Positions 25,483-33,458 of a stretch of 64,000 nt of DNA are shown here, piece by piece. How positions within the stretch are numbered: the first letter of the stretch is position 1; the number at the start of each line of letters is the position of its first letter. The notes below the pieces were generated by a model. That model searched no databases. It was not told the origin of the DNA and was given only the letters and a program-made list of their open reading frames with translations. The translations under genes were made by a program, and so were the position numbers. Source of the DNA: Nocardia takedensis NBRC 100417 (GTDB lineage Bacteria > Actinomycetota > Actinomycetes > Mycobacteriales > Mycobacteriaceae); contig NZ_BAGG01000011.1 of the NCBI RefSeq assembly GCF_000308695.1, forward strand, positions 84,120-148,119. Direction: 5' to 3'.

Positions 25483-25591
25483 CCATTCGGGGCTCTGACC
25501 AGCCGATTTGGAAAGCTCGGGGAAGCTGTCATAAGCTATGCGAGCTCCCAACGGAACACCGTTGAAGCCGGTCCGGAGAAATCCGGGGCGA

Positions 25592-25664
25592 GCCCCCTTC
25601 GTCTAGCGGCCTAGGACGCCGCCCTTTCAAGGCGGTAGCGCGGGTTCGAATCCCGTAGGGGGTA
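25592..25664 (+). tRNA. tRNA-Glu (TTC anticodon)
   Basis: 73 nt. Acceptor GCCCCCT/AGGGGGT, anticodon stem CCGCC/GGCGG closing CTTTCAA with anticodon TTC, T-arm CGGGTTCGAATCCCG, discriminator A. Confidence 0.97.
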
Positions 25665-25692
25665 CGGTCTCAGGATCGTTGGTAGCACGCAA

Positions 25693-25766
25693 GGCCCTGT
25701 GGCGCAGTTGGTTAGCGCGCCGCCCTGTCACGGCGGAGGTCGCGGGTTCGAGTCCCGTCAGGGTCG
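25693..25766 (+). tRNA. tRNA-Asp (GTC anticodon)
   Basis: 74 nt. Acceptor GGCCCTG/CAGGGTC, anticodon stem CCGCC/GGCGG closing CTGTCAC with anticodon GTC, T-arm CGGGTTCGAGTCCCG, discriminator G. Lies 28 bp after tRNA-Glu. Confidence 0.97.
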
Positions 25767-25824
25767 CAGATAAGCGCCGGAGAGATCCGGCGCTTCGCGT
25801 ATGGCATTCAGAACGGGTGCCTGC

Positions 25825-25901
25825 GGCCAGGTAGCTCAGTTGGTACGAGCGTCCGCCTGAAAAGCGGAAGGTCGCCGGTTCGATCCCGGCCCTGGCCACC
25901 A
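25825..25901 (+). tRNA. tRNA-Phe (GAA anticodon), integration site of the element
   Basis: Acceptor GGCCAGG/CCTGGCC, anticodon stem TCCGC/GCGGA closing CTGAAAA with anticodon GAA, T-arm CCGGTTCGATCCCGG, encoded CCA (25899-25901). The 3' part from 25855 is repeated at 31883-31928, so the tRNA now has a 3' end supplied by the integrated element and remains intact. Confidence 0.97.
25855..25900 (+). repeat. attL core (46 bp)
   Basis: Identical over 46 bp to 31883-31928; runs from the anticodon stem/loop of tRNA-Phe to its CC terminus. Confidence 0.93.
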
Positions 25902-25938
25902 AAAGCCCTCCGACAAATACCAGGTCGGGGGGCTTTTT
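25901..25938 (+). terminator. Intrinsic terminator after tRNA-Phe, carried by the element
   Basis: 14-bp stem starting AAAAGCCCTCCGAC (one G-U pair), loop of 9, ending in TTTTT. It starts at the last base of the tRNA and lies inside the element, replacing the original terminator now at 31938-31972. Confidence 0.85.
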
Positions 25939-26587
25939 CGCGTCTGCACCCCGAACGGGTATGTGACGATCCTTACCGTGATTGACCGCCCGAAACCGGC
26001 GCTTGGTGCACGCGGGGTGCACGGCCTGGCCCTGGTTGGTGGTGGCCTGCGCACTCCGGGGGCTGGCTTCCCCGCCTGCCCCGTAGGGCCTGCCCTTCTC
26101 GCGTAGAGGCTCCGGGGTCAAGGGGGAGCGAAGCTCATCACGGAGTGACGCCGTAGGCGCCCTTGACGCTGGAGGGGCGCGGGAACACACTGCAGGCCAC
26201 CATCAACCAGGGCCACGCGGCCGGAGGTCGCGCCTCATTCCGCGGCTCGAAACCGGAACATCCCTTGGTAGTGGCTGATCGGGAGTTGCCGCGAGCGGTC
26301 GACTGGGCTGGGTGCCGGCGGATTCGTGATCGACTGCGGGAGGTAAGTCGGGGACGGCCGGCAGCGTGCCCAGCACTGTGCTGTTGTTGCTAAGGCGGCC
26401 AGATGGATCACGCGCGGTGCGGGCAGTGTGCCGCGACGCGCCGCCGCTCCGGGCGCTGAGGAGGTACGACGAAGCGCCCGTCCGTGCGTTCGTAGCGCGG
26501 CGCGGCGCGCTGTGCGCGCCGCGCTCTTGATCCTATATGGCGAAATTCAGCAACAACACGCACAACGGGCCGGGCGCAGTGAACGGC
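25939..26587. other. Left non-coding end of the element with a 24-bp inverted repeat
   Basis: About 650 bp without a supportable gene. Inverted repeat arms at 26027-26050 and 26192-26215 match at 23 of 24 positions (TGGCCCTGGTTG.TGGTGGCC core), 141 bp apart. An inner GTCAAGGG/CCCTTGAC pair is also present. A GC-only hairpin (AGCGCGGCGCG/CGCGCCGCGCT, about 26494-26525) lies beyond the HAD gene stop and may terminate it. Candidate roles are replication origin structure or remnant of a small transposable unit; neither is shown. Confidence 0.5.
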
Positions 26588-27268
26588 TCAAGCCGTGAAT
26601 GAATCAGCGCAGAGAGCATCGGATAGCTCGGACATCCCGGTGATGGTGGCCGCTGGCTGGTAGTCGGCGAATCGCTCAGCCTTGCCGGGCTTGTTCGCGA
26701 AGCCGATTGCCGGGATGGTCGCGGCGTTGGCCGCCTGGAGGTCAGTGATCGAATCACCGGTGAACGTGGCTTGGTCGGGCTGGAACCCGAGTTCTTCGAG
26801 GGCGGCGCAGAGTAGATCAGGTGCAGGCTTGAGCGCCGTCGCTGCCGACGTTCTGGCGAAGATGCCGGCAACCTGCTCCCGGAGGTCATGCGCACGGAGA
26901 TATGCGTCGATCGCAGCAACAGAGTTGTTGCTGACGACAGCGACTCGGTGGCGCTTGCCTCCGGCTCGGATCACCTCGTGAGCGTGCGGTGTCGGGTCGG
27001 CAACGGCAACAGCACGGACCTCGAGACGGGTCAACTCACGTTCGGTACTTACGGCAGTAGCGGGCGAGACTTCCGCGGCGTACTGGAGGATTTCGAATGG
27101 GTCGGCCGTGGCGCTGAGGTCGGATGGAAGTTCGGCGCCCAGTGCATCGCTGAGCTGGCGGGCTACTTCCCGGCTCGACAGTCCGGCGAAGACAGAACAG
27201 ACAGGGCCGTCGAAGTCGAGTAGCAGGAGGGGCCGGGCGGCGACCAGCTTCCGAAGAGTGCCGGTCAC
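26588..27268 (-). CDS. HAD-family phosphatase of the element
   Basis: 226 residues from GTG 27268, which overlaps the GntR stop (GTGA). Motif I LLLLDFDGPVC gives the nucleophile/acid-base Asp pair, motif II VVSNNS, and motif III/IV GDSITDLQAANAA with Lys in KPAPDLL before it. Resembles phosphoglycolate phosphatase-like HADs; substrate unknown. Always-paired GntR plus HAD genes occur on several actinomycete integrative elements, so it may modify the effector sensed by the regulator; that is inference. Confidence 0.88.
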   Translation of the reverse strand: MTGTLRKLVAARPLLLLDFDGPVCSVFAGLSSREVARQLSDALGAELPSDLSATADPFEILQYAAEVSPATAVSTERELTRLEVRAVAVADPTPHAHEVIRAGGKRHRVAVVSNNSVAAIDAYLRAHDLREQVAGIFARTSAATALKPAPDLLCAALEELGFQPDQATFTGDSITDLQAANAATIPAIGFANKPGKAERFADYQPAATITGMSELSDALCADSFTA

Positions 27269-28110
27269 GGTTCGTACTTCCGGGCGACGGTCGTCCAGAT
27301 GCTGTCGAACCACATCTGAGACTGTGCGACGAACTGGGAAGGTGTCGAGTCTGGGTCTACGTCGCGAGCGTGGTGGAACAGCGTGGCGTCTTTGCCCATC
27401 AGGTCCCACATGGGCACCTCTTCACCGTTGAGAGGTACGACGTGTTCCCGGACCGGGTAGTAGCCGGAGAATGCCTGTTCGCCGTTGAGGATGTAGAGCT
27501 TGAACAGCGGCACAGCCGGGTAGGTTCGAATCTCGGCAGAGGCATTCGCGACCAGGCCCAACCGAGACAGCTCGGAAACGGAATCAACGATGGCACCGCC
27601 GTGCCGGTCCATGATCTTCGTCGCACGCTTGCGGAAGGCTGGGCTGTCCTCGAGGTTCGCCACGGTAGCGGGGAGGCTCCACGGACGAGAGCTGTCGGGG
27701 ACGAGAAGACGGATCGAGAGGCTCTCGGGGCGTAGCCGGCCTTCTCGGATGCGGTCGAGTGGTTCGGCTATCGCACCGTGCAGAGTCTCACCGGAGAATC
27801 CAGCGAAGTCGACCGTGATACTCGGCGACTCAAACGCTTGTTCGATGTGCGGCCGGAGGCCAACGGGCCGCTCAGTCCGCTCGCGAACGTATGTGCCGCT
27901 TCCAGGGCGGGTGACGACCAACCCTTCCTCGCGAAGGGCGCGAATCGCTGCCTCGGCGGTGGCCTTAGCCACACCGAACCGCTCCACCAATTGCGGCCCG
28001 GACGGCAGCTTCTCGCCGGGGGCGAACTTCCGGGTGAGGATCGCAGCCCGGAGCAGGTTGGCGATCTGTTGCGATGCCGGCCGGGGATCGTCGGGGTCGA
28101 TGGTTTCCAT
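27265..28110 (-). CDS. GntR-family regulator of the element
   Basis: 281 residues. N-terminal winged helix PASQQIANLLRAAILTRKFAPGEKLPSGPQLVERFG and VAKATAEAAIRALREEGLVVTRPGSGTYV; the C-terminal ~200 residues are not a standard UTRA domain I recognise. By analogy with KorSA of pSAM2 it probably represses the divergent rep-xis-int operon through the CCTAGG sites at its own 5' end. Coupled to the HAD gene. Confidence 0.9.
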   Translation of the reverse strand: METIDPDDPRPASQQIANLLRAAILTRKFAPGEKLPSGPQLVERFGVAKATAEAAIRALREEGLVVTRPGSGTYVRERTERPVGLRPHIEQAFESPSITVDFAGFSGETLHGAIAEPLDRIREGRLRPESLSIRLLVPDSSRPWSLPATVANLEDSPAFRKRATKIMDRHGGAIVDSVSELSRLGLVANASAEIRTYPAVPLFKLYILNGEQAFSGYYPVREHVVPLNGEEVPMWDLMGKDATLFHHARDVDPDSTPSQFVAQSQMWFDSIWTTVARKYEP

Positions 28111-28132
28111 TCGCCCAGCTTAAGCCCTATTC

Positions 28133-28205
28133 CCTAGGCGGGCCAGGTAGCTATTGACCTCCCTAGGGTGGTCCTGTAGATTTGAAGCTACCTAGGGAGC
28201 CTAGG
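28133..28205 (+). promoter_or_regulatory. Divergent promoter/operator with four CCTAGG sites
   Basis: Promoter TTGACC (28154-28159), 17-bp spacer, TAGATT (28177-28182). CCTAGG occurs at 28133, 28162 (inside CCCTAGGG in the spacer), 28191 and 28200, i.e. spaced 29, 29 and 9 bp. Palindromes between -35 and -10 and just after the start are ideal for repression, presumably by the adjacent GntR protein. Confidence 0.75.
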
Positions 28206-28246
28206 GGCAAGTAGAGGGCAAGTCATTCCAGAGAAGAGGCCCGGTC

Positions 28247-28618
28247 ATGGCAACTCAGTTCGCATCAATTCCCGTTGACGTCCGTCCGGCTCGCGTGAAC
28301 TACGCGGGTGTGTGTCGGTATTGCCTTGAGCGGCACTGTGATTCGGCGCGCTGTGTTGCGCTGCACGCGGCTGTTGTGTGGGAGGTCTGCCCGGAGTGTG
28401 ACGGGTCGACGGTGCTCGGTGAGGTGGAGCTGTGCCGGTCCTGCATCGATGGGGTGATCGAGGGTGATTCGGCCCGGTCGGCGGATGCTGTGGCGGCGGC
28501 GAAGGTGGTGGCGATGTGCACGCCTCCGAAGCGGAATCGTTCGCGGGTGGTGTCGTCGGGTGCTTCGGCTCCGTTCGTGACGACTGCTGATGGTCGCCGC
28601 GTGTACGCGGGGGTGTGA
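28247..28618 (+). CDS. Cys-rich zinc-knuckle-like protein of the element
   Basis: 123 residues from ATG 28247 (AGAGG site). Cysteine clusters CRYCLERHCDSARC (about 22-35), CPEC (49-52) and CRSC (63-66) suggest two zinc sites; the C-terminal half is Ala/Val- and Arg-rich. No family recognised. First gene of the element operon, overlapping the next ORF (GTGA). Confidence 0.7.
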   Translation: MATQFASIPVDVRPARVNYAGVCRYCLERHCDSARCVALHAAVVWEVCPECDGSTVLGEVELCRSCIDGVIEGDSARSADAVAAAKVVAMCTPPKRNRSRVVSSGASAPFVTTADGRRVYAGV

Positions 28619-28818
28619 CGGTGCTGGTTCTGGAGAAGGAACGGGAAGACGCTGTGATGCTCTGCGGGGCGTGTTCGGCTCCGGCAGGCGGTGATACAGA
28701 GCGCGGTGAGTACCGGCAAGCGGTTCGGGATGCGGCGAATACGCGGGGGCGTGAGTTCGACCGGCGGGCTGCTGAGGCGCCGTTGTGGGAGGGAGATGGA
28801 TCGGACGTGTGGTTTTGA
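28615..28818 (+). CDS. 67-aa hypothetical protein, coupled to rep
   Basis: Starts at GTG 28615 overlapping the upstream stop (GTGA) and stops at a TGA that overlaps the rep ATG (TGATG). Begins MTVLVLEKEREDAVMLCGAC with a CGAC pair; otherwise charged. Function unknown; the double overlap supports its being translated. Confidence 0.55.
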   Translation: MTVLVLEKEREDAVMLCGACSAPAGGDTERGEYRQAVRDAANTRGREFDRRAAEAPLWEGDGSDVWF

Positions 28819-30464
28819 TGGCGGCTCCGGAGCGGCTGACCGCCGCCGAACGTCGGGCCATGCCCAACATGATCGAACTCGCCCAGGCCACGGCCGAGAA
28901 GTTCGGCGTGTGCTCGCGGCCGGTGGGGATGCGGGCGTTCAACCCCGAGACCGGGCAGGTGTCGTATCTGGGCACCCCGTGCAAGTGCACCGTCGAGTCC
29001 ACGTGTCCGTCGTGTGCGAAGGCGGCGCAGCAGCTGCGGGCGACGCAGTGTAACGACGGGTGGCATCTCGAGCGTGAGCCGATGCCGGCCAAGACCGAAC
29101 CGACCGAGCATCAGAAGGAGCTGCTGACCGCGCGGGCGGATATGGCCGAACAGTACTGGGAGGCCACGCGCGCCGGTGATCCTGAGACTGCGCAGGGGTT
29201 CGCGGATGTGGTGGCCGATCTGGATGCGGAGCTGAAAGACACCGGCCTACGTGGTCGGCTGCCCGCGTTGGATGCGGAGAAGAAGGGCCGGCCGGGGAAG
29301 TCCACTCGGCGGCGTGACGATTCCCCGGACCTGCCTCGGCGGAAGGTGGAGAAGCGGACGGTGGGGCAGGTGTATGCCGGGAAGTATCGGCCCGGCATGT
29401 TCGTGACCCTCACCCTCCCGAGCTATGGCCGTGTCCGGGAGGGTGGCGCGGTCGACCCCGACGGCTACAACTACCGCCAGGCCGCCCGCGACATCGTGCA
29501 CTTCGCTGCCCTGTTCGACCGGTGGGTGCAGAACCTGCGCCGGGTAGTGGGCTGGAACGTGCAGTACTTCGCCACCGTGGAACCGCAGAAGCGCGGTGCC
29601 CCACACCTGCACATCGCGATCCGGGGATCGGTCTCGCGGGAGGTGCTACGCCAAGTCACCGCCGCCACCTACAAACAAATCTGGTGGCCCCACCACGACA
29701 CCGAGGTCTACGGCACCGACGACCGGCCCTACCTGCCCGAGTGGGACTACGAGCTGCGGGCGTTCATTGACCCCGGCACCGGGGAACCGGTCACCACCTG
29801 GGCGCAGGCGCAAGCAGTGATGGATTCCGTTGATGAGTTGGAACCTGCGCATGTGACCCGGTTCGGGTCGCAGGTCGATATCAAGGGCGTCCTCGGCGGC
29901 ACCCGCGACGCTGCCCGGCGGGTCGGGTACTTGACGAAGTACCTCACCAAGAGCGTCGCCGAAGTCCTCGACACCGACGACGTGCCGGCCTCCACGGCCG
30001 CCCATTACGACCGGTTGCACGCCGAACTGTGCCGGACGCCGTGTTCCCCGCGGTGCCCGGTGTGGTTCCGGTACGGCATCGTCCCGAAGGGCGCGACGGA
30101 GAAGACCCGGCCGGGTGTGTGCCGGTCGAAGGCGCACAAGCGGGATTTCCTCGGCCTGCCGGGTCGGCGGGTCCTGGTCTCGCGGTGGTGGACGGGTAAG
30201 ACGCTGCCCGATCACAAGGCGGAACGGTTCGCGTTCGTTCAGCAACTCCTCGCCGACGCCGGTATCGAACGCCCGCAACTCGAACAGTTGCGGATCACCC
30301 CGGTACGGCCTGGCGACTCGTCGGCCCCACCACGTGAGCACCTGATCATGTCCGCCGTCGCGCAACGCTCCCGCTGGCGAGTCCAATACCTCAACGCCCT
30401 CGGTGTCGGCCTACCCGACCCGCCAGGGCAGAACTGTTCAGCAACCCACGAAACCGCAGCATAG
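28818..30464 (+). CDS. repSA: Replication initiator, RepSA-like (rolling-circle HUH type)
   Basis: 548 residues from ATG 28818. N-terminal Cys cluster CKCTVESTCPSCAKAAQQ, then FVTLTLPSYGRV (motif I), the metal-binding HUH-type motif GAPHLHIAIRG near residue 262, and the tyrosine-bearing YLTKYLTKS near residue 380. A second Cys cluster CRTPCSPRCPVW follows. Nicks and re-ligates DNA to replicate the excised circle, as pSAM2 RepSA. The start is fixed by the TGATG overlap. Followed by xis after 15 bp. Confidence 0.88.
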   Translation: MAAPERLTAAERRAMPNMIELAQATAEKFGVCSRPVGMRAFNPETGQVSYLGTPCKCTVESTCPSCAKAAQQLRATQCNDGWHLEREPMPAKTEPTEHQKELLTARADMAEQYWEATRAGDPETAQGFADVVADLDAELKDTGLRGRLPALDAEKKGRPGKSTRRRDDSPDLPRRKVEKRTVGQVYAGKYRPGMFVTLTLPSYGRVREGGAVDPDGYNYRQAARDIVHFAALFDRWVQNLRRVVGWNVQYFATVEPQKRGAPHLHIAIRGSVSREVLRQVTAATYKQIWWPHHDTEVYGTDDRPYLPEWDYELRAFIDPGTGEPVTTWAQAQAVMDSVDELEPAHVTRFGSQVDIKGVLGGTRDAARRVGYLTKYLTKSVAEVLDTDDVPASTAAHYDRLHAELCRTPCSPRCPVWFRYGIVPKGATEKTRPGVCRSKAHKRDFLGLPGRRVLVSRWWTGKTLPDHKAERFAFVQQLLADAGIERPQLEQLRITPVRPGDSSAPPREHLIMSAVAQRSRWRVQYLNALGVGLPDPPGQNCSATHETAA

Positions 30465-30479
30465 AAGGGGGTAACCCAG

Positions 30480-30695
30480 ATGAGTAACAACGCCGAATAC
30501 CTCACCGTCGACCAGGCGGCCGAGTACCTCGGTACCGGGGTCCGGTTCATCCGCCGGATCGTCGCCGAACGCCGGGTAGTGTTCTACAAGGTCGGCAACC
30601 ACGTCCGGTTCAAAGCCGCTGACCTGGAAGCCTTCGCCCAGGCCGGACGCGTCGAACCCGTCCAGTTCCGTTGGACCGAGGGCAAGGCTGCCTGA
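30480..30695 (+). CDS. xis: Excisionase, MerR-like HTH
   Basis: 71 residues. A single HTH_17/excisionase domain: YLTVDQAAEYLGTGVRFIRRIVAERRVVFYKVGNHVRF and DLEAFAQAGRV. Small DNA-bending factor that directs the integrase to excision. Shine-Dalgarno AAGGGGG; stop overlaps the int ATG (TGATG), so Xis and Int are made together. Confidence 0.93.
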   Translation: MSNNAEYLTVDQAAEYLGTGVRFIRRIVAERRVVFYKVGNHVRFKAADLEAFAQAGRVEPVQFRWTEGKAA

Positions 30696-31816
30696 TGGGG
30701 CGTAGACGGTTCGGCAAAGTGCGGAAGCTGCCGTCGGGGCGGTGGCAGGCATCGTTCCTCGCGCCGTCCGGGAAGCGGCAGAACGCTCCGACTACGTTCC
30801 GGACGAAGACGGATGCGGATCGGTGGTTGTCGCAGGCTGAGGCCAAGATCAGCCGTGGGACCTGGCTGGATGAGGAACTCGGGCTGATGTTGTTCCGGGA
30901 CTACGCATCTGCGTACCTCGAGCACAACTCCGACGTGGGGCCGAGATGGGAAGAGACATGCCGGCGCAATATGCGCCTGCACATGACGGAACTCCTGGAC
31001 AAGCCGCTGATCGCGATCACGGGTCCGGCGGTTCGGAAGTGGCATTCGGACGCGCTGAAGGGCCCCGGCGGCAAGACCTCGATTGCTCAGTCGTACCGAT
31101 TCCTGCGGGCCGTGATGAACTCGGCTATCCGCGATAATGCGATCGCGGTCAACCCGTGCAACATCAAGGGCGCCGGATCGGACCGAGCCAAAGAGCGGCC
31201 GATCGCGACGCCGGCCGAAGTGGCGGAACTGGTCCAAGCGATCACGCCTCGATACCGGGCTGCAGTGCTGCTGGCGGCATGGTGCGGGCTCCGGCGGGGA
31301 GAGATCATCGGTCTTGCCACGACTGACCTCGACCTCGACGCGAACGAGGTCTACGTACGGCGCAACCGGGTAGAGCTGCTGGAGTCGAAACAGGCGTTCG
31401 ACAAGGACCCGAAGACGGATGCCGGCAAGCGGCCGGTGTCGATCCCGCCGCACCTCAAGCCGTACCTGGTGGCGCACCTCGAGGAATGGGCGGGGGAGGA
31501 ATGGCTGTTCGTCGGCCGTGACGGTCGGCGGATGCGGGGCAACGCTGCTTACCAGGCATTCGTCCGTGCCCGGGACCGGGTCGGCGTGAAGGTCACATTT
31601 CACGACCTGCGCCACACTGGCCAGACCTTGGCGGCTGCGACCGGTGCCACCCTCGCGGACCTGAAAAAGCGGCTCGGTCATTCCTCGAATGCGGCCGCCT
31701 CCCGGTACCTGCACGCGGTCGACGGCCGAGACAAAGAGGTAGCCGCAGAATTGAGCAAACTCGCTGCCCGAGGTGATGCCACCGGGCTGCCTCGAACAAT
31801 CGTCGTGAAGCACTGA
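30695..31816 (+). CDS. int: Tyrosine site-specific integrase
   Basis: 373 residues from ATG 30695. N-terminal arm-binding and SAM-like core-binding regions (about 1-165). The catalytic domain has Arg in AAWCGLRRGEI, Lys in the beta-hairpin (TDAGKRPVSIP), HDLRHTG, LGHSSNAAASRYLHAVD with His and nucleophile Tyr near residue 343. Recombines the tRNA-Phe attB with the element. Ends 67 bp before attR. Confidence 0.95.
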   Translation: MGRRRFGKVRKLPSGRWQASFLAPSGKRQNAPTTFRTKTDADRWLSQAEAKISRGTWLDEELGLMLFRDYASAYLEHNSDVGPRWEETCRRNMRLHMTELLDKPLIAITGPAVRKWHSDALKGPGGKTSIAQSYRFLRAVMNSAIRDNAIAVNPCNIKGAGSDRAKERPIATPAEVAELVQAITPRYRAAVLLAAWCGLRRGEIIGLATTDLDLDANEVYVRRNRVELLESKQAFDKDPKTDAGKRPVSIPPHLKPYLVAHLEEWAGEEWLFVGRDGRRMRGNAAYQAFVRARDRVGVKVTFHDLRHTGQTLAAATGATLADLKKRLGHSSNAAASRYLHAVDGRDKEVAAELSKLAARGDATGLPRTIVVKH

Positions 31817-31882
31817 AATCCGGTGGGGCATGCAGGGTGCACGACAGCCTAAAAATGACACCTGACCAGTAGTTATGGCCCG

Positions 31883-31928
31883 GCCTGAAAAGCGGAAGGT
31901 CGCCGGTTCGATCCCGGCCCTGGCCACC
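31883..31928 (+). repeat. attR core (46 bp)
   Basis: Exact 46-bp copy of tRNA-Phe positions 25855-25900; marks the right end of the element. Confidence 0.93.
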
Positions 31929-31937
31929 GGATAAATT

Positions 31938-31975
31938 ACGACCCTCGCGCGGATATGTTGTGCGGGGGTCGTTTT
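31938..31975 (+). terminator. Displaced original terminator of tRNA-Phe
   Basis: Stem ACGACCCTCGCGC/GTGCGGGGGTCGT with two G-U pairs and a T run, 10 bp past attR. In an uninterrupted chromosome it would directly follow tRNA-Phe. Confidence 0.75.
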
Positions 31976-33218
31976 CGTTCCCGGACACGGTACGGTGCCT
32001 CCCTTGCGGCATTCCGTTTGGCTTGCCTGGTGCGGCTGCTGGTGTCCCTCGGGCGCGGCAGCGTCGGCGATCGCTCACTGCCCACCCGCGCCCTGTGCGC
32101 CTGGCTGTGCCGTCGGGGCTCGTCTAACGCCGGCCCGCGCCCGGTCGAATCCTCGGAACCCCGCTGGCAGGCGGGATCGACGCTCGCCGCCGCCGGCCCG
32201 AGCCAGGTGTGCACCGGCCGGAGCGTCGGAACCCCGCGCGCAGTGGCGTCGACGCTTGCCGCTGCTGGTCCGCGCCGGTTGTGCCACGGCCGAATCGTCG
32301 AAGGCTGCTCGCGGGGCCGCGTCGGCCCTCGCCTCAGCAAGCCCGTGCCAACTGCCCTCTGTCGAAGTGCAGGAACCTGCTCGTAAGCGGCGTCGATGCT
32401 CGCCGCTGCGGGCTGGTGCCGGGGGCGACCGGCCGAAGCGTCGGAACCCCGCTCGCAGATGGCGTCGAGTCTCGCCGGTGCTGGTCCGCCCGGAGTGCTC
32501 GGTCCAGGGCGTCGGATCGGGACGTTTCGTCGGCCTCCACCGGGGACCGGCATTTCTGCTTTCGCCCGCCGTCGCGGGCTTTCCGATCATGTGTTCGATG
32601 GTGGATTGCCGAACCGACCGGGCTTTTTCGTGGCGCCGCCTCGGGACGGGGGGGCATTTCTGTCCATTGTTTCAGGGGCTTGTGCCGAGCGGGAGTATCG
32701 GGATTACCTCGGCGACCTTCGTCGGGTATGTAATCGTGGCCATCGGCGGAGCCCGGTGTCGAATATTCGGCAGTTCACGGATCTTGGTTTCTTTATCCGC
32801 GTCGCAGCATCCGCGAAGAATTGCTGTTGCCGGATATCCGTACGCGTATTCGTTGTTCGCCCCTGCGTCGCGCTCGCGGAAAAGGTGCGGGTTCGTGGAT
32901 TCGCGGCATCCGCGTGCGTTAGCTGTGCACTCGGTGGTGGATATCCTCCGCACCCCTTCCGGAGGGGTTGCCGAAGGGGTCGGAACGGCGGTACGTCGAG
33001 GTACCGGGCGGGGTTGCGGCCGCCGGGCGTCGCCGGTGTGATCGTCACCGGGGCGCGGCGGTGAGTTCGCTGGTCGCGGCGGTGCGCGCCGCGCGAGATG
33101 CCCGGCCTCCGTGCGTGATTGCGTCGGGGCGGGCGCGAGGAGGGGTCGTGGTGTGTCGCAAATCTGTTGCGGCCGAGTAGGTCTACCATCGAGTGCGTGA
33201 AACCCGAAGGGGCGAAAC
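31976..33218. other. 1.2-kb gene-poor region right of the element
   Basis: Long open frames here are Arg/Ala/Pro shadows of a GC-rich repeat and lack starts with ribosome sites. The part 32516-33180 is less GC-rich with many TTC/GCG words and no recognisable domain in either strand. I support no gene. Confidence 0.5.
32150..32516. repeat. Degenerate tandem repeat, 71-73 bp period, five copies
   Basis: Units begin with CGGAACCCCGCTCGC-like words at 32154, 32227, 32299, 32371 and 32442, with a trailing fragment at 32513. Each unit continues GCGTCGACGCT-CGCCGCTGCTGG-CCG...GGCCG. The period is not a multiple of three throughout, so it is not built as a protein repeat. Confidence 0.75.
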
Positions 33219-33359
33219 ATGACTCGTCATCTATCTGATCGTGAGTTTCGCGTACGGTCCCGGTTGGATTTCCCTGCGGGCCCGCCGGAAGAAACCAATC
33301 GGTTTTCTCGGCGGCGTCCCCGACCCCGGCCCCGGAATTTGTCCGAGACGGGACAGTGA
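33219..33359 (+). CDS. Possible 46-aa basic small protein
   Basis: ATG 33219 behind GAAGGGG (33206-33212); begins MTRHLSDREFRVRSRLDFPA and ends in an Arg/Pro-rich tail. It is the only open frame with a good ribosome site in this region. No homology recognised; may be spurious. Confidence 0.3.
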   Translation: MTRHLSDREFRVRSRLDFPAGPPEETNRFSRRRPRPRPRNLSETGQ

Positions 33360-33458
33360 ATTCGGACATCCTGTCCGGGAGAGGACGGCGGCGCGGCCTG
33401 TGACCCGGATCGCGGAGAAATCCCGGTACGGTCCGGACAACGGTGGAATGCTGGGCCC

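Larger units (their letters stand above)
25855..31928 (+). mobile_element. pSAM2-like integrative element (AICE/AIME type) in tRNA-Phe
   Basis: A 6,028-bp unit between 46-bp identical repeats. Cargo: HAD phosphatase and GntR regulator (minus), then Cys-rich protein, 67-aa protein, HUH Rep, MerR-like excisionase and tyrosine integrase (plus). The Rep-Xis-Int order with integration in a tRNA 3' end is the hallmark of actinomycete integrative and conjugative elements. No FtsK/TraB translocase, spread proteins or NUDIX gene is present, so it fits the smaller mobilisable class. Visibly lower GC than the chromosome. Confidence 0.9.

Noticed and set aside
26163..26393. Open frame in the element ending Cys-Cys-Cys-Cys, reminiscent of a cysteine attenuator
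   Set aside because: No -10 at leaderless spacing and no gene follows on the plus strand for about 1.85 kb; the next gene (HAD) is convergent.
32150..32516. CRISPR array
   Set aside because: Units are divergent over their whole length with no constant repeat/unique spacer pattern and no cas genes nearby.
31995..33041. 348-codon plus-strand open frame right of attR
   Set aside because: Arg/Ala/Pro-rich translation of the 72-bp repeat whose period shifts frame; no ribosome site or domain.
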